Positions 49,126 to 61,767 are shown, counted from the stretch's first letter. The stretch is DNA of 64,000 nt from Rhizophagus irregularis (GCF_026210795.1 NC_089451.1:2340001-2404000), one strand, 5' to 3'. Program-made: numbers and translations. Notes: generated by a model not told the origin, from the letters alone.

Positions 49126-49915
49126 GGAAATTTTTTATAGGGTTATTAATGGGAAATAATATTCTTATAAACTTAATAGTCGAAAGAATTAGCAATAAAT
49201 GTAATTGAATTTGATCGATTATCTCTTGAAGCTCTCCAATATCTCTTGTCTTACACACAAGAGAAAACAAGTCCTTTGCAACTCCAGAATACGAGTTTCT
49301 CCGATATAGTGCTATTTTAACAGGAAAAAAAGTATCTAATGATGCATTACTATAACTTTGGAGATCGAGCGGGTTCTGGTGTTTTTCACTGTGTATGGCC
49401 GTAACTGAAATGAGGTTAACTTATTAGTTTAAAAATTTTATAATATAAAATTAGTTTCCAGACGTAACTCTTTTTAAACGGTTACCAGTTTTAGAACAAG
49501 TAGAGTATATCCAAGTAGAAAATAATACCGATTGTCAAAAAGTTGCTGATATATTAGAACCTTTGATTAAATATATTGATTTAAAGAGTAATATTAGAAA
49601 AAATTATTGTAGCATTGAGAATTATTCCATCAGAAGTAATCATGGATGTTTATCGTTATAAAGCATGAGTAATAATATTTTTATGTCGGAGTATGTGGAT
49701 CAGGAGGTTTAAATTATGATTACTACCAATAGTGATTGTTGTAATTCCAGAATTTGGCTAAACAATTATTGTAATAAATTTGGAGATGGTGCAAGAGTTA
49801 CCGTTCGTTTAATAACAAAGTGGAATAATTTACCATCAAAGCTTTATCCTGTAGCATCACTGGTCGCCTTCGAGTTTATTATTTTTTACGTATATTTTTT
49901 TTGTTATAGTGGAGT

Positions 49916-50399
49916 TTAATAGAAGTTAGTTTTTTTATTGATATGTCTATCTTTTTCTTATGATGTTTCTATTTTTCTTTACTATAGTCCATTAGTCCCC
50001 AACATTTTTTATTTTTTTATTTAAACGCGTAATAACGATTTAATCACGTGACAAGCACCTAATAAAATTTTGTCATCATTTTTTTATTAGTTAACTAGTA
50101 GGTTTATATGCGGCGACTTCGTCGCCGCCAGACTGTTTAAGACTACTTTGCTAACAACTTAAATTTTAAAATGTATTGTAAAATTAATATTACAGTACAT
50201 TATATACAAACCATGTTAAAATACTCGTTATTGGTCTTGTAGGGACATTGTACAATAATTAGTATAAAATTTATCATAAAATTAATTTATTAACATATAT
50301 ATTTAACATAAATTATTGTTAAATTTATTGTAAAATTTATTTAAAAATATTAAACTATTTTAAATACTAAACTACTTTAAAAATACTAAACAATTTGAA
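49916..50399. other. Intergenic, no gene seen
   Basis: AT-rich with short TTAAA-type simple repeats near 50330-50400. Confidence 0.4.
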
Positions 50400-51470
50400 A
50401 TCCAAGTTGAAAGAATATTGTCTACATTTCAATCTGCAAAAAATGAAAAAGAAAAATTCAATGAAACATTTCTGATAAATAAATAAAATCACACCTTTCT
50501 ATTCAACCTACCTTTAAGTTGAAGTTTGTTGTTCAAGAGTTGAATTCCTATAATAAAAAAATTAATATTTTCTTCATCACTCATTCCCTTATTCAATATA
50601 CCTTTAATCCGGTTTCAACATTCAAGAGTTAAATCCTACAAAATAAAGAAATTGGTTAAGTTTCTATAAGAATTTTCAAGAAGTCAAAGTGAAAGACCTA
50701 CAAAATAAAATCGAAGTTGAAATTGAGAGCAACAAAAATTACAGTCTGATCCAAGTAGCCGAAATTAAGAAGACCTACAAAATAAAATTCAAATGATCAA
50801 AGTCAAGGGCACCAAATGTCCAAATGGCCAAAGAAACATCTACAAAAGAAAAAAAGAACCATTAATAACAGTTCGTTAAAATAAATGAATTAAAGAAAAC
50901 AAAAAAACTTTCAAAATCCGCGTATAAGAAGCAAGCCATCTAAAAAAAAAACCAAAAAAAAACAATGATTTTTTGAAAAAAATGTCTTAATACCCTTCTA
51001 AGTGTCAAAGATCCAAACCAGTAGCTGATCCAAAAAAAAGAAAAATTTCTGAATTCTCACGTTCCAGATCTGATTAAAAGTGAAAAAGTTAAAATGTTAG
51101 ATTCGTTGAAATCAATAAAATTAAAAAAAAAACATCTTCGATTTCTCACCAAGAAAACCTTCAATTTCCTAGTAGCGTCCCAACTAAAAAAGAAGAAAAT
51201 GATAAAAAGTTAGAAAGCATTTCGTTAATATAAATAAAATTTCCAAATCTCACCAAAATCTATGTTCCAGACACGTCTACAAAAAATCTACCAAATGTAA
51301 TGCATCTAAATAAAAAAAAGAAAAGAATGAAATGTTAGAAACATTTTGTTGAATAAATAAGATTAAAAAACATATTCATTTTCCTACCAAAATCCGCGTT
51401 CTAAACGTGTCTAAAAAAAGAGAGAATTTCTGAATCTTAACAAAATTTAAAATTTGAAATGTTAAAACAT
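50400..51470 (+). repeat. Degenerate A-rich satellite, ~120-bp period
   Basis: A recurring pattern of TTCGTTGAAATAAATAAAATT, then poly-A, then CACCAAAATCCGCGTTC, then CGTGTCTAAAAAAAG. The first word occurs near 50873, 51101, 51223 and 51347 (spacings about 228, 122 and 124). Units are diverged and have many indels. A separate 45-bp word (AACAATAAAGAAAAAG.. GTCGATTAGTAAT) is duplicated just beyond, at about 51505 and 51600. Non-coding. Confidence 0.7.
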
Positions 51471-51649
51471 ATTTCTGCCATTCCGAAGCTTCAAGACTGA
51501 ATCTAAAATAGCAATAAAGAAAAAGGACGGGTCGATTAGTAATGTTTGACATAAAAAAAATTAAAAAAAAAAATTACAGAGCATTGTCCGAACCTAAAAT
51601 AACAATAAAGAAAAAGAGTCGATTAGTAATTCAAAATGAAAAAAAAATA

Positions 51650-53129
51650 ATGGTTCATCTATCCGTAATACGAGTAAAAAATGTAGTGTGAACCTTATCC
51701 GCAGCACTACATTACGATCAAATGAATATTTATTAATTAATTAGTAATTAATAATAATAATTTATATTATAAAAAAAAAAATGATTTTAATAAAATAGAG
51801 TTTATTAATTAGTCAGCATCTGATACTGAATACTTTTATATAAAAATGAACAGTCATTTAGGGGTAAATCTACAGCCGTTCAGTGATGATTTTGTCACAT
51901 GGTCACGTGATGGCGGCGGTCGCGTTGTTTATATCATATCTATTTCAGCGACTTTTAATTTTTTTGTGATCTGATCACTATAACACTATTAATATTTGTG
52001 CTACGCGAGGTGGTGTGGTCAGGGATTGGGGTTAAATTAACCATTATCGAAATTTTATGAGATTTGTACAGTATTACTAAGTAAAATTTGCACAGATCCC
52101 GATAAATTCCTGCAAATTCCATGGGAATCCCATCACTAGGTGTGGTAAGATAATCCTCATTTAGAAAGGAGATTTTTTGGAAAAAGGAAATTGATTATTA
52201 CACAAAAAGACCCAACAATTTGGTAAACATACTGTATATAAAAAAATCATTTAAGGTAGCACAAATCTCTTGGCAACCTTATGTTAACGATGCAAATGCA
52301 TAATTACTTCAAAAAATTTAAAATTTGTAACTATCGTAAATGGATGGATTAATTAATTTTCATTTAGTTGAATGATAATTGAAATTTGGAAAATTTTTTA
52401 ATAGTTAGTTTATTTCAACATGATAACAAATGTTCAGAATAAATATTCTCATTATCCGAAGGACATTTTTTAATATGAGCCCCTAAATATATTAATGTCG
52501 AATAAATTAGTTTTATTGTATATGTTCTATATAAGCACTGGACATTTTTCACGTATGTTATTGATCACTTTAAAATTAGTGGTCATGTTTATGGTAACTG
52601 GTTTACGCTACTCTAATCATGTGGCCTTCGATATACATAGGTAAATCAGTTATCATCTACAAAATGACTGATAACGTTTTCCAGATAATCATGTAACACA
52701 ATGGTTTTCTAAGCTACTAACTATATTTCGATTAACTAACGATGCAGTCGATGCATGCCCCCCTTGACCTTTGAAAAAAAGTTTTTTTTTTCAAAAAAAA
52801 AAAAAAAAAAAGATTGCATATTTACGCAAATAAATTATTGTCTGAATGAATGATAAATTAATTATTTTATTTTTTTTATACCAGAGGATTTACTTAATCA
52901 CATGTCTTTTATAGAAATGGGACAACTCAGTTCTCTAATTAATTTACTAACATGTGATTACGCAAATCCGCTGATATTGTTCATTTTGTTTGATCAACAT
53001 TAATTCACCTTTACTATTTGAAGCTCATCTTATTCCAAGTTAAATAAAATTTTAATAATTTTTAGCGTAAGAGTTTAATATTTACATATTATTCACAAAT
53101 CATTACACGCCATAATAAATCAAGAGTGA
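51650..53129. other. Intergenic; right part is duplicated upstream flank of copy D
   Basis: From about 52680 the sequence resembles the flank upstream of copy C from about 39115 (GATAATCATGTAACACAA, long A-run, later ATTGTTCATTTTGTTTG). So the duplicated unit reaches about 1 kb upstream of the gene. No gene seen. Confidence 0.5.
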
Positions 53130-53256
53130 TGATCCAAATTAGGAAAATACTCAAAGTAGTTAGTCGATTATTACATTTCCTTATTATCCATTTATAATGA
53201 ACTTTATGTTACATTACTTACATAGCCTAAACCAATTATAGTTATAGAATGAATTA
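53130..53256 (-). repeat. Outward-facing promoter-type module at copy D
   Basis: A diverged counterpart of 39475-39604, in the same orientation: GATCCAAATTAGGAAAATA at its left and GCCTAAACCAATTATAG to GAATGAATT at its right. It points left with no gene following. Confidence 0.55.
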
Positions 53257-53519
53257 TAGTATTTGTTAAACAAGATTGTGTTTTGTGGCAAAAAGTAATT
53301 ACGGTATGTGCGACATTGTGGCACGAATTTTATGTTTAATGTTGGCCCCGCTTTATAGGTCAACGCTTGACAACAATAGAACATTTGGAAAACAAATTTT
53401 CTCAAAGTTAAAATTTCCCATTTACATTTATCATTATACGTGACTAATCAGTTGTCATTCAATTCATTATATAAACTGTAATTATGAGTTCATAAAAGGG
53501 AATGTGAATGTGCAATCAT

Positions 53520-53693
53520 TTTCCTAATTTAACAAGTCAATAGGTAATTTCAAAGGATTACATTGTTAAAATACCAAATTTATTCCCTACAATAATAAAA
53601 AAGGAAAGGATTTTTATACAGTAAAAAAAAATAAATAAATAAAAATAAAAAATTAAAATAATTGTAATAATAATAATTTCACATATAAAGACT
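53520..53693 (+). promoter_or_regulatory. Family promoter module of copy D
   Basis: TTTCCTAATTTAAC (53520), ATACCAAATTTATTCCC (53571-53586) and TATAAAGACTTCCACTC (from 53684), then ATATTCACGATTCACGAATC before the ATG at 53750. Same order as in C and E. The leader word CACGA is duplicated here. Confidence 0.6.
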
Positions 53694-53749
53694 TCCACTC
53701 AATAATTTTCCCATTTCATATTCACGATTCACGAATCATAAAAAAAAAA

Positions 53750-56700
53750 ATGGCCAATGAAATAAAAGATAACAATTTACCTGTAAATAACCCTGATACT
53801 AGTAGGAAATCAATAGATAGTGAACAAGAAGTCATAATTATTAAACATGATGTTGAAAAGGTTGGCACTTTTACCGAACCATTTAAAAAATACATGAATG
53901 CAAAATCTATTAAAAGCAATAAAAATAAAACCAAGTTGAGCTATAATCGTGATGTAGATGGATCAAATAGTTCTGATGGTAGTACCACTAATGATAACAA
54001 GTATCATATCGCAATTTGTCAAAATGGGAAATTTGTCGCTACATTCGATACCGGTAAATTCATTATTTCATCTTTGCTGTTGCATAAATTAAATAATTCC
54101 AACGCTAATCTTTTTTTAATTTAGAAACTCTTCAAATTAAGTTGTTGGAGAACACCGATAGTATTTACAAAATAATCGAACAATTTAAAATAGGCCGTGA
54201 TTTCACTATATCTCAAGAACGACAACACACTATAATTGTCGATGGCGATGACAATCATGATGAGGACGACGGTGATGATGGAAAAGAAACCACCTCGACT
54301 AATGATGAAAATTTTGGATGGTCTATCGATATATCGAATTTATACACAAAAGATATGAATAAATATTTCATTTATGTCGCCTTATCTCGTATAGTCGATA
54401 AGGATCTGACGAGTACACCGGGAGAAACAAGAAATGGAACTACAATGATCTACCGCCTTGAACTAGAAAAAACAAATAAAAATTATAAACATACTATGAA
54501 AACTAATACCTATCACATTTCGGGAATTTCGGGAATATGTAGATTTATAAATGAGTCTGAAAGCGAAAAAGTTCTTAATTCAGAAAGTAACAAAGAATAT
54601 TTTACTTTAAGAACTATAAGAAGATTCGTAATATTGAATTTCGATGGTATACATAGTTTTGATTGTAAAGATAATTTTGTATTATCCAAACAATTTTATT
54701 ATCCACAATGTATCAAACATGAATTAAAGGCATTAGATTCTCCAACAATATCTGATTACATAAATCTACTTCAATCTTATATTTATGATAAATATTTTCT
54801 TGTTGAGAATTACAAAGATAGCGTACAATTACTTGAAGGTAGTAATTAAATTTTAAAATTTTATATAAATTTATTATTACATACTATATATAATAAAAGA
54901 TTATATATACTAATTTAAAATTTTTTTTTAGTTTACAACCTAGAAAAAATGAAATTGGAAACTATTACAATAAGGATCGAAAATAGTCAAGAAAAGCTCA
55001 TAAGAAAATATAATAGAAATCATTTTTCAATCAGTGAGAACAAACAACTACTCTGCTTTACACGAGGGCTTCAATCTGTCAAGTGAGTAACTCACGTCTC
55101 ACGAATTAAATTTCGTAAAGAATTACTAAATTAACCAATTTATTATGTTTACTTCCTTAAGATTATACTTTATGGAAAATGGTTTGGAAGCCATCTCAAA
55201 GAAATTTAAAAGTATTGAAAAAATCTACTTATTAGAATTTATTCAAGATAGTAAGAAATTACTCGTAATAGGTAGCAGCGACCCAGAAGAGAAAAAATTG
55301 AAGCTTATAATCTGGGACATGTATAATTTTGAAGAAAGTGAAACACCGATAGAATTAGACAATTTTCTTAAGAAAGATAATCTTACTACTCGTTTAGCCA
55401 GAATTTATGGAATTATTTTACAAATCGATGATAGTGGAGAAGTTTCATCGGTCTTTAAAGAGCTTGAAGAAGAAAAGGAAAAGGATATAATTATAAGTCC
55501 AGCAAATAAATTACTTGAAAGTCCTGGTAAAAAACCAAATGGAAAACCAGATAAAAGGCATACTATATATTATGATAAAAATACAAATCCATATTTCAAA
55601 CCAATAGTTGTTGAGAAAGAACCATGGGTGTTAGGTGATTATGATAGAAATTCTTATTGTCTTTATCAAAATAAAAATGGATCAGAGATAGAAACTCTAC
55701 AACTTATAGTTGGTAGATCTACTATCCAAGTTTGGCATCAAATCACTTCTGACGATAAAAATAAAAGCAAGGACGAACTTCCTAACGAAGGAGAACCATT
55801 TCTTGAATATATATGGACAAATGGTATTCCTGTAAATCAAGAAAGAGAAAAGACAAAATTACAGATTGAAGAATTTGAATATGGACCGAAAGATAGTAAA
55901 TTAAATGACTTTAAATTAAACGATTTTTGTTTGAAAGTTTATTGGTATGAAAAAGTTTCAAAGGACGAGAGTGAAGATGATCTAGATGAACTCAAAATAA
56001 AAGATGATGATATTGAAATTATTAGAATGGAAAAGGACAAAGAATTGAGAACGGAAAAGAAAAAAGGTAGAGAAGGGATAACCAAAATGGAAAAAGTTAT
56101 TCAACCGCAAGATATTATTGATAAAGTTAATGCAGTTAGATATGCGTGCAAAGCATTGGAATTTATCAATAAACGTACGAAATCTCTTGTGAATTACACT
56201 AAAGAACATCACGTGAGTGTTTACTATATATTACTTTACGAATTCAATATATTTTTTTATAAAAAGAACTGGACTAACATATATTTTCCTACTTTTTTTT
56301 TAACGAAGTGTGAGGAAATGGTTGCATATATTAATCGAATAATATGGAGGTTTATTAAATACAAGCCTGATGACTTTAGATTGCTAGATGTTCGACGTAA
56401 TGTTATGAAAAATTTGATTCTTGGTGATTGTGATCATTTGATAAAATTTATATTATTTGGAGACAACAATAATGATGAAAAAATCAATAATTTACATATA
56501 CCGAGGAAAACATTTTGGAAAAAAAGAAAGATTATAAATGACGACACCGAAGAGTATGAAATAACGAACGTTATGGAATTAGCAATCTATCATTGCAGAG
56601 GTAAGTTTTGATTAATTAATTTTTAAGCAATATACTATATCATTAAGCAGATTAATTAATTATTTTTTATAATCTAGGTCGTGAAATTAAAGATACCATT

Positions 56701-59361
56701 ATTGTTGCTTACCTTTTGGAATATTATTCTAGACACGCAACAGATTATGCGGGTTGGATGAGTACCGTTTCTAAGGCTCTCCCTCTATTATTTAAATACA
56801 ATTATGGTTCGTTCATTATTTTAATTCTTTTTTAAGATTCGGAAAGGATTCGATATTTATATGTAATTTTTTTATTTATATAGATGATTACGTCAAAAAA
56901 TTATTTCGTAAAGAATGTTTTGCAAATCAAAATTACCTTTCAGTACAAAAACATAATATTATTATTCCAGTAAAATATCAAGAAAGGCATAGTAGCCATG
57001 GAATTCAATTTAAAGCGTTTGAAGTCAATTTGCGTTCTGACAAAATTAAATTGCACAGTATGATTTGGGAAACATACAAATCTATTACGAATACAATATA
57101 TAAAAAATTAGAAGAATGGATCAATAAAGATTTTGAAAAACAACCATTAGCTTTACGAGTAGTCCCACTTCCTGAATTTACTATAAATAATCGTGCTTCA
57201 CAACAGAATAATCCAGAGGGAGGAAATTTTCTTTTGAATATTTTTTTGTTCTTATTCATACCACGATGGTACAGCATTAGTTGGGAGGAAAAGAATAAAT
57301 TGAGCCCTTTCGCTAGAGTAGTTTATTATGAGAACAATGACGATATTTATGACAATCCAGCAACTGAAGCAATTATAGACTTTCGTTGGAAAAGAGCAAG
57401 AACTTTCTTTTTCTCTCTCTTTCTTCGATTCCTTCTCTATGTCCTTTGTTTTGGATTAATCAGTTGGGCATATGTGGATCATAGCATTATTATAAATGCA
57501 AATTTTTTATTTATGTTGATTGTTATATATTATTATTTAGCAATTTATTTATTCATTACTGAACTTTTACAATTAAAATATGAATGGAGAAAATATATGA
57601 GTGATATACATAACTTTTTTGATATATTTTCAATTGTATTTCCTGTGATAGCAATATCAATGATGTTTAGAGATTTTCACTTTTCAAATGGCTTCGGAAA
57701 TGTCGGAAATGATACTGGATTAATAGTGATGATATCTTTTTCAGCTTTTTTTCTTTGGATTGAAGTGGTTAGTTAATCTTTGTTTTGCAATTTGCGTTTA
57801 AATTAACAAAAATAATATAATTTATAGAATTTGTAATTTTCATAGATTTCGTATCTCCGCTTAATACCAAGTACAGTATATATAAATTGACTTTCTTTCC
57901 GGAAATAAGTGATTTGACTATTAATATTTTTTTTTTTTCTTGTTAGATATCGCCATTTATATTTACTATGTTATAATAATTATCAAAACCGTACTTCCAT
58001 TTATTTTATTTAATGCCATCATGATAATTGCATTTGCACATATAATGTATTATTACCTTTAAGATTTTTTTAATAATTTTAAATTTTTATTTATCTTAAA
58101 TTTAAAATGACAAAAATTTATTTATACATAGGTTTATTCTGCTTTACGATCCTAATACGGAGATCATTAAAACTAAAGATTCAACATTTAGTGGAACTGC
58201 TACGAATCCCGTAAATGGCCAAGAAATTATGAATGTCACAATGAAAGCTGATTTTAATTCTACAGATCGGAATGATAATCCATTTTCATATTTTTCTACA
58301 TCAATAATTTCTGCATATTATTGGCTTAACGGTGATTTTGTTCAGAGAGACTCATTTGATTTTTGGGCTGTTGAAGTGTTTACCTTTATCGCCAGTGTCC
58401 TTTTAGTAACTATTTTACAAAATATGTTAATCGCTTTTATGAGGTAAAGGCTTGTACCAATATTAATTTATTAGAATTTGATAAAATTTATTTTTTTAAC
58501 TTAATATTTATTTTTAGTGGTGTGTACGAGACAGCAACTACTAAAGGCAGACAAGCATTATTAAGATTTAGAGCAAATCAAATTGCAAATTATGAAGCAT
58601 TAAATCAAGTTCATTTTCCACAGATTAAACCTGATCCAAAATATATTTATTATATTGGTCGATCAAAGCATTTTGAAACGTGGTATGAGAGTAGAAAAGA
58701 CGATGGTCCTATTTTTAGTGATTTTGAAAAAAAATCCACTTTTTCAAAATTTGTTTTTGAAGAAAAAGATTATGATGAATTTTCACTTTGGAAGTATGAT
58801 ATTGATTTTGAAGGTGAAATTAAAAAGTTCAACATAATGAAGAAGAGTTTGAATAATAATATCGAAAATTTGATAAAATATTTTAATCAAAAAAATGATA
58901 AGAAATATGATGATATTGATGATATTGATATTAAGAAAGAAATTGAAGAGTTCAAAATAAAGAAGAATTATTTAAATGATAATATCGATAATTTGATAAA
59001 TTATTTTGAAGATCAAAAAATTAAGGAAAATGGTAATGTTGATATTAATATTGAAATTGGAAAGTTTAAAACAATGAAGAATAATTTAAATGATAATATC
59101 GAAAATTTGATAAAAATTTTTGAAGATCAAAAAAATGATAACGATGCTGATAATATCGATATTGATAAGAAACTTGAGGATTTAAATGATAATATTGATA
59201 ATTTGATAAAAAATCTTGTTCGAAAATGTAATAAGAATAATTTGAATGATAATATTGATGAGTTGATAAAAAATTTAGAAGATCAAAAAAGTGATAACGA
59301 TGTTAATAATAATATTGAAATTAATAAGAAAATTGAAATATTGAAGGCCATAAAATATTAA
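53750..59361 (+). CDS. Copy D: propeller-fused TRP-like ion channel (1601 aa)
   Basis: Predicted exons: 53750-54053, 54125-54838, 54932-55082, 55162-56212, 56309-56600, 56678-56806, 56884-57767, 57846-57870, 57947-58046, 58132-58443 and 58518-59361; the joined frame is open. Exon sizes 3, 5, 6, 8, 9 and 10 equal those of copy C exactly. The layout is as in C: propeller-like N-terminus, linker, six membrane helices, pore region AYYWLNGDFVQRD and S6 ILQNMLIAFM. The exon 11 tail has only four to five coiled-coil units, against eight or nine in C, but ends with the same KKIEIL.AIKY. Pore and exon 10 are almost identical to C, whereas exons 1, 2 and 4 differ widely and exons 1-2 are closest to the relic E. 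Intron 4 (96 nt) is a multiple of three without stops, so its retention would add 32 residues. Trigger and ions are unknown. Confidence 0.85.
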
Positions 59362-59620
59362 TTTTATTTAGTTAATTGGTAGTTTATTTAGTTACTGTAT
59401 TAGTCAGTATATTTCTTTATCATTTCTCAATTTTGTATTATTTTTGTGTTTTTATATTTTTATATTTCAAAATTTAGATAAAGTCATTTTCTTTGCTAAA
59501 TTTCAATAATACATTTTTTTTTTTGAATTTAAATTTCGAAATTAATACACTATTTATAATCAATATAGACGAGATACAAAACAAGTAATAGACGCTATAC
59601 TAATTAAAAGATAGGCTATA

Positions 59621-59838
59621 CTATATATAGAAGTAACTACCTAACCCGTTACAAAGTAACGCTGTTATTTCCCCAAGACCATTAGGTGTGACCGGACCCG
59701 TATACATTAACACACTTCCTGCGAACATCAATAATAAAAATAAGAATTCAAGCCCAAGCATCATGAACCATATTTTTCTTTTACTCCGAAAGGCACTATA
59801 CGTAAATAGTACTGTCAGGTATAGGATGATATATTATA
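59621..59838 (-). pseudogene. Membrane-protein remnant (~70 aa)
   Basis: The minus strand reads YLTVLFTYSAFRSKRKIWF, then a clear hydrophobic helix (MLGLEFLFLLLMFAGSVLM), then a loop and LLCNGLGSYFYI before TAG at 59621-59623. This looks like one to two helices of a multi-spanning protein, possibly of the four-helix MARVEL-like type, but the match is only of general character. No start codon or upstream exon was found. Base composition is more balanced than in the flanks. Confidence 0.4.
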
Positions 59839-59877
59839 AAAAAAAGGTCCATAGTTGTTTTTAAAGTTTCTATTTAA

Positions 59878-60783
59878 TCATGCGCCGGCTTCGGCAGGTA
59901 AATAACAGTGTCTATGGATTCTGTTGCGGATGTATATGAGCAATCGCTCACGGCCTGCAGAAATAAATGTTGGGTCGTTAATAATGTTACGATTTTTTGT
60001 GAAATAATGAAACGCGGTTTCGCGTTCGCTGAAGGTGTAACATTTTCCATGACTTGTGAGCGAGCGTTTCAAAGGTACATTTGGTGAAGTTCAATGGCAC
60101 GATCGTAACCGTAATGTGAGATAGAATTGATGTCGAACCGACGTCGTACTTTGTAGTCGAACAAGTTGATATTGTAGGTTTGACGATAATAATTCTTCGG
60201 GTCTCCAGTCATACCAGAAGGGAGAGGAGGCAGTTTTTTTTTCTTATTCCGTTCTTCAAACGCTGGACCCAATTTCTCTATCGACGTTTCATATTTTTGT
60301 AATTCGGATCTAACAGTGGTGCATTTCACGAAGCAAGATACGTATCCACGTACTTGTACGGAAGATGATGTATGGCTTTGAAGACCGTGGGATTAGGAAG
60401 ACCCGGTTCCAGTTCATTAAGAATAAACGGTTTAACTTTATAAGTTTATCGTTCTTGATTGGGAGTACCATTGGTAAGGTGGCTCCATCGTTGTAATTGT
60501 TGCGGCGAACGAACGGCGTCGAATCGAAGGTGTGAATAAGATTTGTAATATTGTTTCTGAGAAACTAGAGTCTCTTTAGTATACTGTTTCTCCATGAGTC
60601 GTCGAAATTGTGTGTTACGTTCTCCAGTAATGGTATTGTATTTTTGTATTGTAACTGTATAGCACTATAGCTACGCCAAGACAATTTGAATGGACTTCTT
60701 TCACATTCTCCCTATTCTTGAGAGCTCGCTTCATTAACATTTTTTTCATTTGGTTTTCATACATAAAATCTTGGAGTACGAGG
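59878..60783 (-). pseudogene. Decayed gene of unknown family
   Basis: Coding-like minus-strand sequence, richer in G+C than its surroundings, continues over 900 bp in pieces. It starts with YENQMKKMLMKRALKNREN (from about 60770) and SYSHLRFDAVRSPQQLQRW (about 60540), with an in-frame TAA near 60450. It continues with FILNELEPGLPNPTVFKAI, then shifts frame near 60330 into KCTTVRSELQKYETSIEKL and FDINSISHYGYDRAIELHQ. It shifts again near 60072 into HGKCYTFSERETAFHYFTK and ends at 59878. At least one stop and two shifts show it is dead. Basic and aromatic-rich, with no motif I can name. It could be a transposon-derived protein or a lineage-specific gene. Confidence 0.5.
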
Positions 60784-61234
60784 TATATGTCGGGTACTAT
60801 GTGTAGAAAAATTTAATTATAATCATATGTCACGTGACAATCATTATATAATAAGTCAAAATTGAGCCAAAATATAATGCTGGCCAGAATTATAATTTAA
60901 GTCTAGCCAGCAAATTTTTTTTTTTGAAAATAGTCAGAATTATTAAGATCTGGCCTGAATTATCAATTTAATCCTTAAAATTTTTTTATTATATGTTGTG
61001 TATCTCCGGAATTCCATGTAACTGCTAAATACAATTTCCAGAATATGAAAGAACTAAAAAGATTATGTAAAAAGTACGTTTTCCGGTTTAGATTAGATGG
61101 AGTGGATCAGGAGCCATATATTGAAACCCAAACGCCATGCCACGTTTAGACGGCCTTAAAGATCAGCAGTGAAGTTGTGATAGGAAATTCTTATTCCTTC
61201 ATTCAAGAACGCTCAGAGTCTAAAATTATATATA
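60784..61234. other. Intergenic with GGCCAGAATTAT-type sequence
   Basis: At 60840-60975 the words CTGGCCAGAATTATAATTT and TAAGATCTGGCCTGAATTAT form a short inverted arrangement related to 18225-18330. No gene. Confidence 0.4.
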
Positions 61235-61430
61235 CAGTCAACCCCTTTATAGTCACACCCCTCGGGACCGAAAAAAAAGGTGTGATTATAAAAAAAGTCA
61301 TATGTTGTGACTATAGAAGAGGTTTTTCTAATATATTTATTAGTACATTGGGCCAAAATATGGTGTGCTTATAAAGGGGAATTTTATATGATGTGATTAT
61401 ACAGGGGGTGACTATATAGGGGGTCGACTG
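61235..61430. mobile_element. Pogo/Tigger-like MITE, 196 bp
   Basis: The left end starts CAGTCAACCCCTTTATAGTC. The right end, read inverted, starts CAGTCGACCCCCTATATAGTC, giving imperfect terminal inverted repeats of about 24 bp. TA lies on both sides (61233-61234 and 61431-61432), as expected for a Tc1/mariner-superfamily target duplication. The CAGT(C/T)GACC ends are typical of pogo/Tigger elements. The interior is too short to encode a transposase, so it is non-autonomous. Further GTGATTATA/TGACTATA words inside suggest subterminal repeats. Confidence 0.87.
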
Positions 61431-61509
61431 TATATCCTTAAGGTTTTTTGAATAAATTCATATATACACGTCATATAATGTGATCAAATTAAATCAATTA
61501 AATGATTAA

Positions 61510-61767
61510 ATGATTCGGAACAATGATATAAAGGACATCAAAAAAAATATGAAGGATTTCAAAAAAGATATAAACGACTTCAAAAAAGATATGAAGGACT
61601 TCAAAGAAGATGTTAAAGATGTGAAAAAGACAGTAACGGTTATAGAAACCAAAATGAACGCTGTTGAAACCAGAATGAGCTTACAGGAATCAAAGCTGAA
61701 AAATCTTCCTTTAATGACTGGTGCTTGGAGGACTAGCTACCGGGATGACTATACTTTCAGCAATTGA
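61510..61767 (+). CDS. Small coiled-coil protein (85 aa), hypothetical
   Basis: Starts MIRNNDIKDIKKNM and contains three tandem 11-residue-type units (DFKKDINDFKKDMKDFKEDV), followed by a heptad-like helix (VIETKMNAVETRMSLQESKL) and a short tail. The whole protein is predicted to be a helical coiled coil. Nothing else is known about it. It lies 80 bp after the MITE, and the ATG at 61510 gives the full repeat. It could be a genuine small protein or the end of a lost larger gene. Confidence 0.4.
   Translation: MIRNNDIKDIKKNMKDFKKDINDFKKDMKDFKEDVKDVKKTVTVIETKMNAVETRMSLQESKLKNLPLMTGAWRTSYRDDYTFSN

Larger units (their letters stand above)
48590..49915 (+). pseudogene. Decayed BTB/POZ-domain gene
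   Basis: Pieces of a BTB protein are spread along the plus strand. ILEYAYTGSVREETLTDNN (a classic BTB helix-strand segment) is followed by ADYFLLPNLQEFIIRIFKDA, then LSLEALQYLLSYTQEKTSP near 49230 in a BACK-like position. Next come LFKRLPVLEQVEYIQVEN with VADILEPLIKYIDLK at 49470-49590 and IIPSEVIMDVYRYKA to 49667. Finally FGDGARVTVRLITKWNNLPS and SKLYPVASLVAFEF appear at 49780-49880. Frames are interrupted by stops, shifts and an inserted repeat (49050-49125). The order suits a BTB-BACK protein with an extra C-terminal domain, a type used as Cullin-3 adaptors. This copy cannot make it. The BTB segment has been triplicated. Confidence 0.65.
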
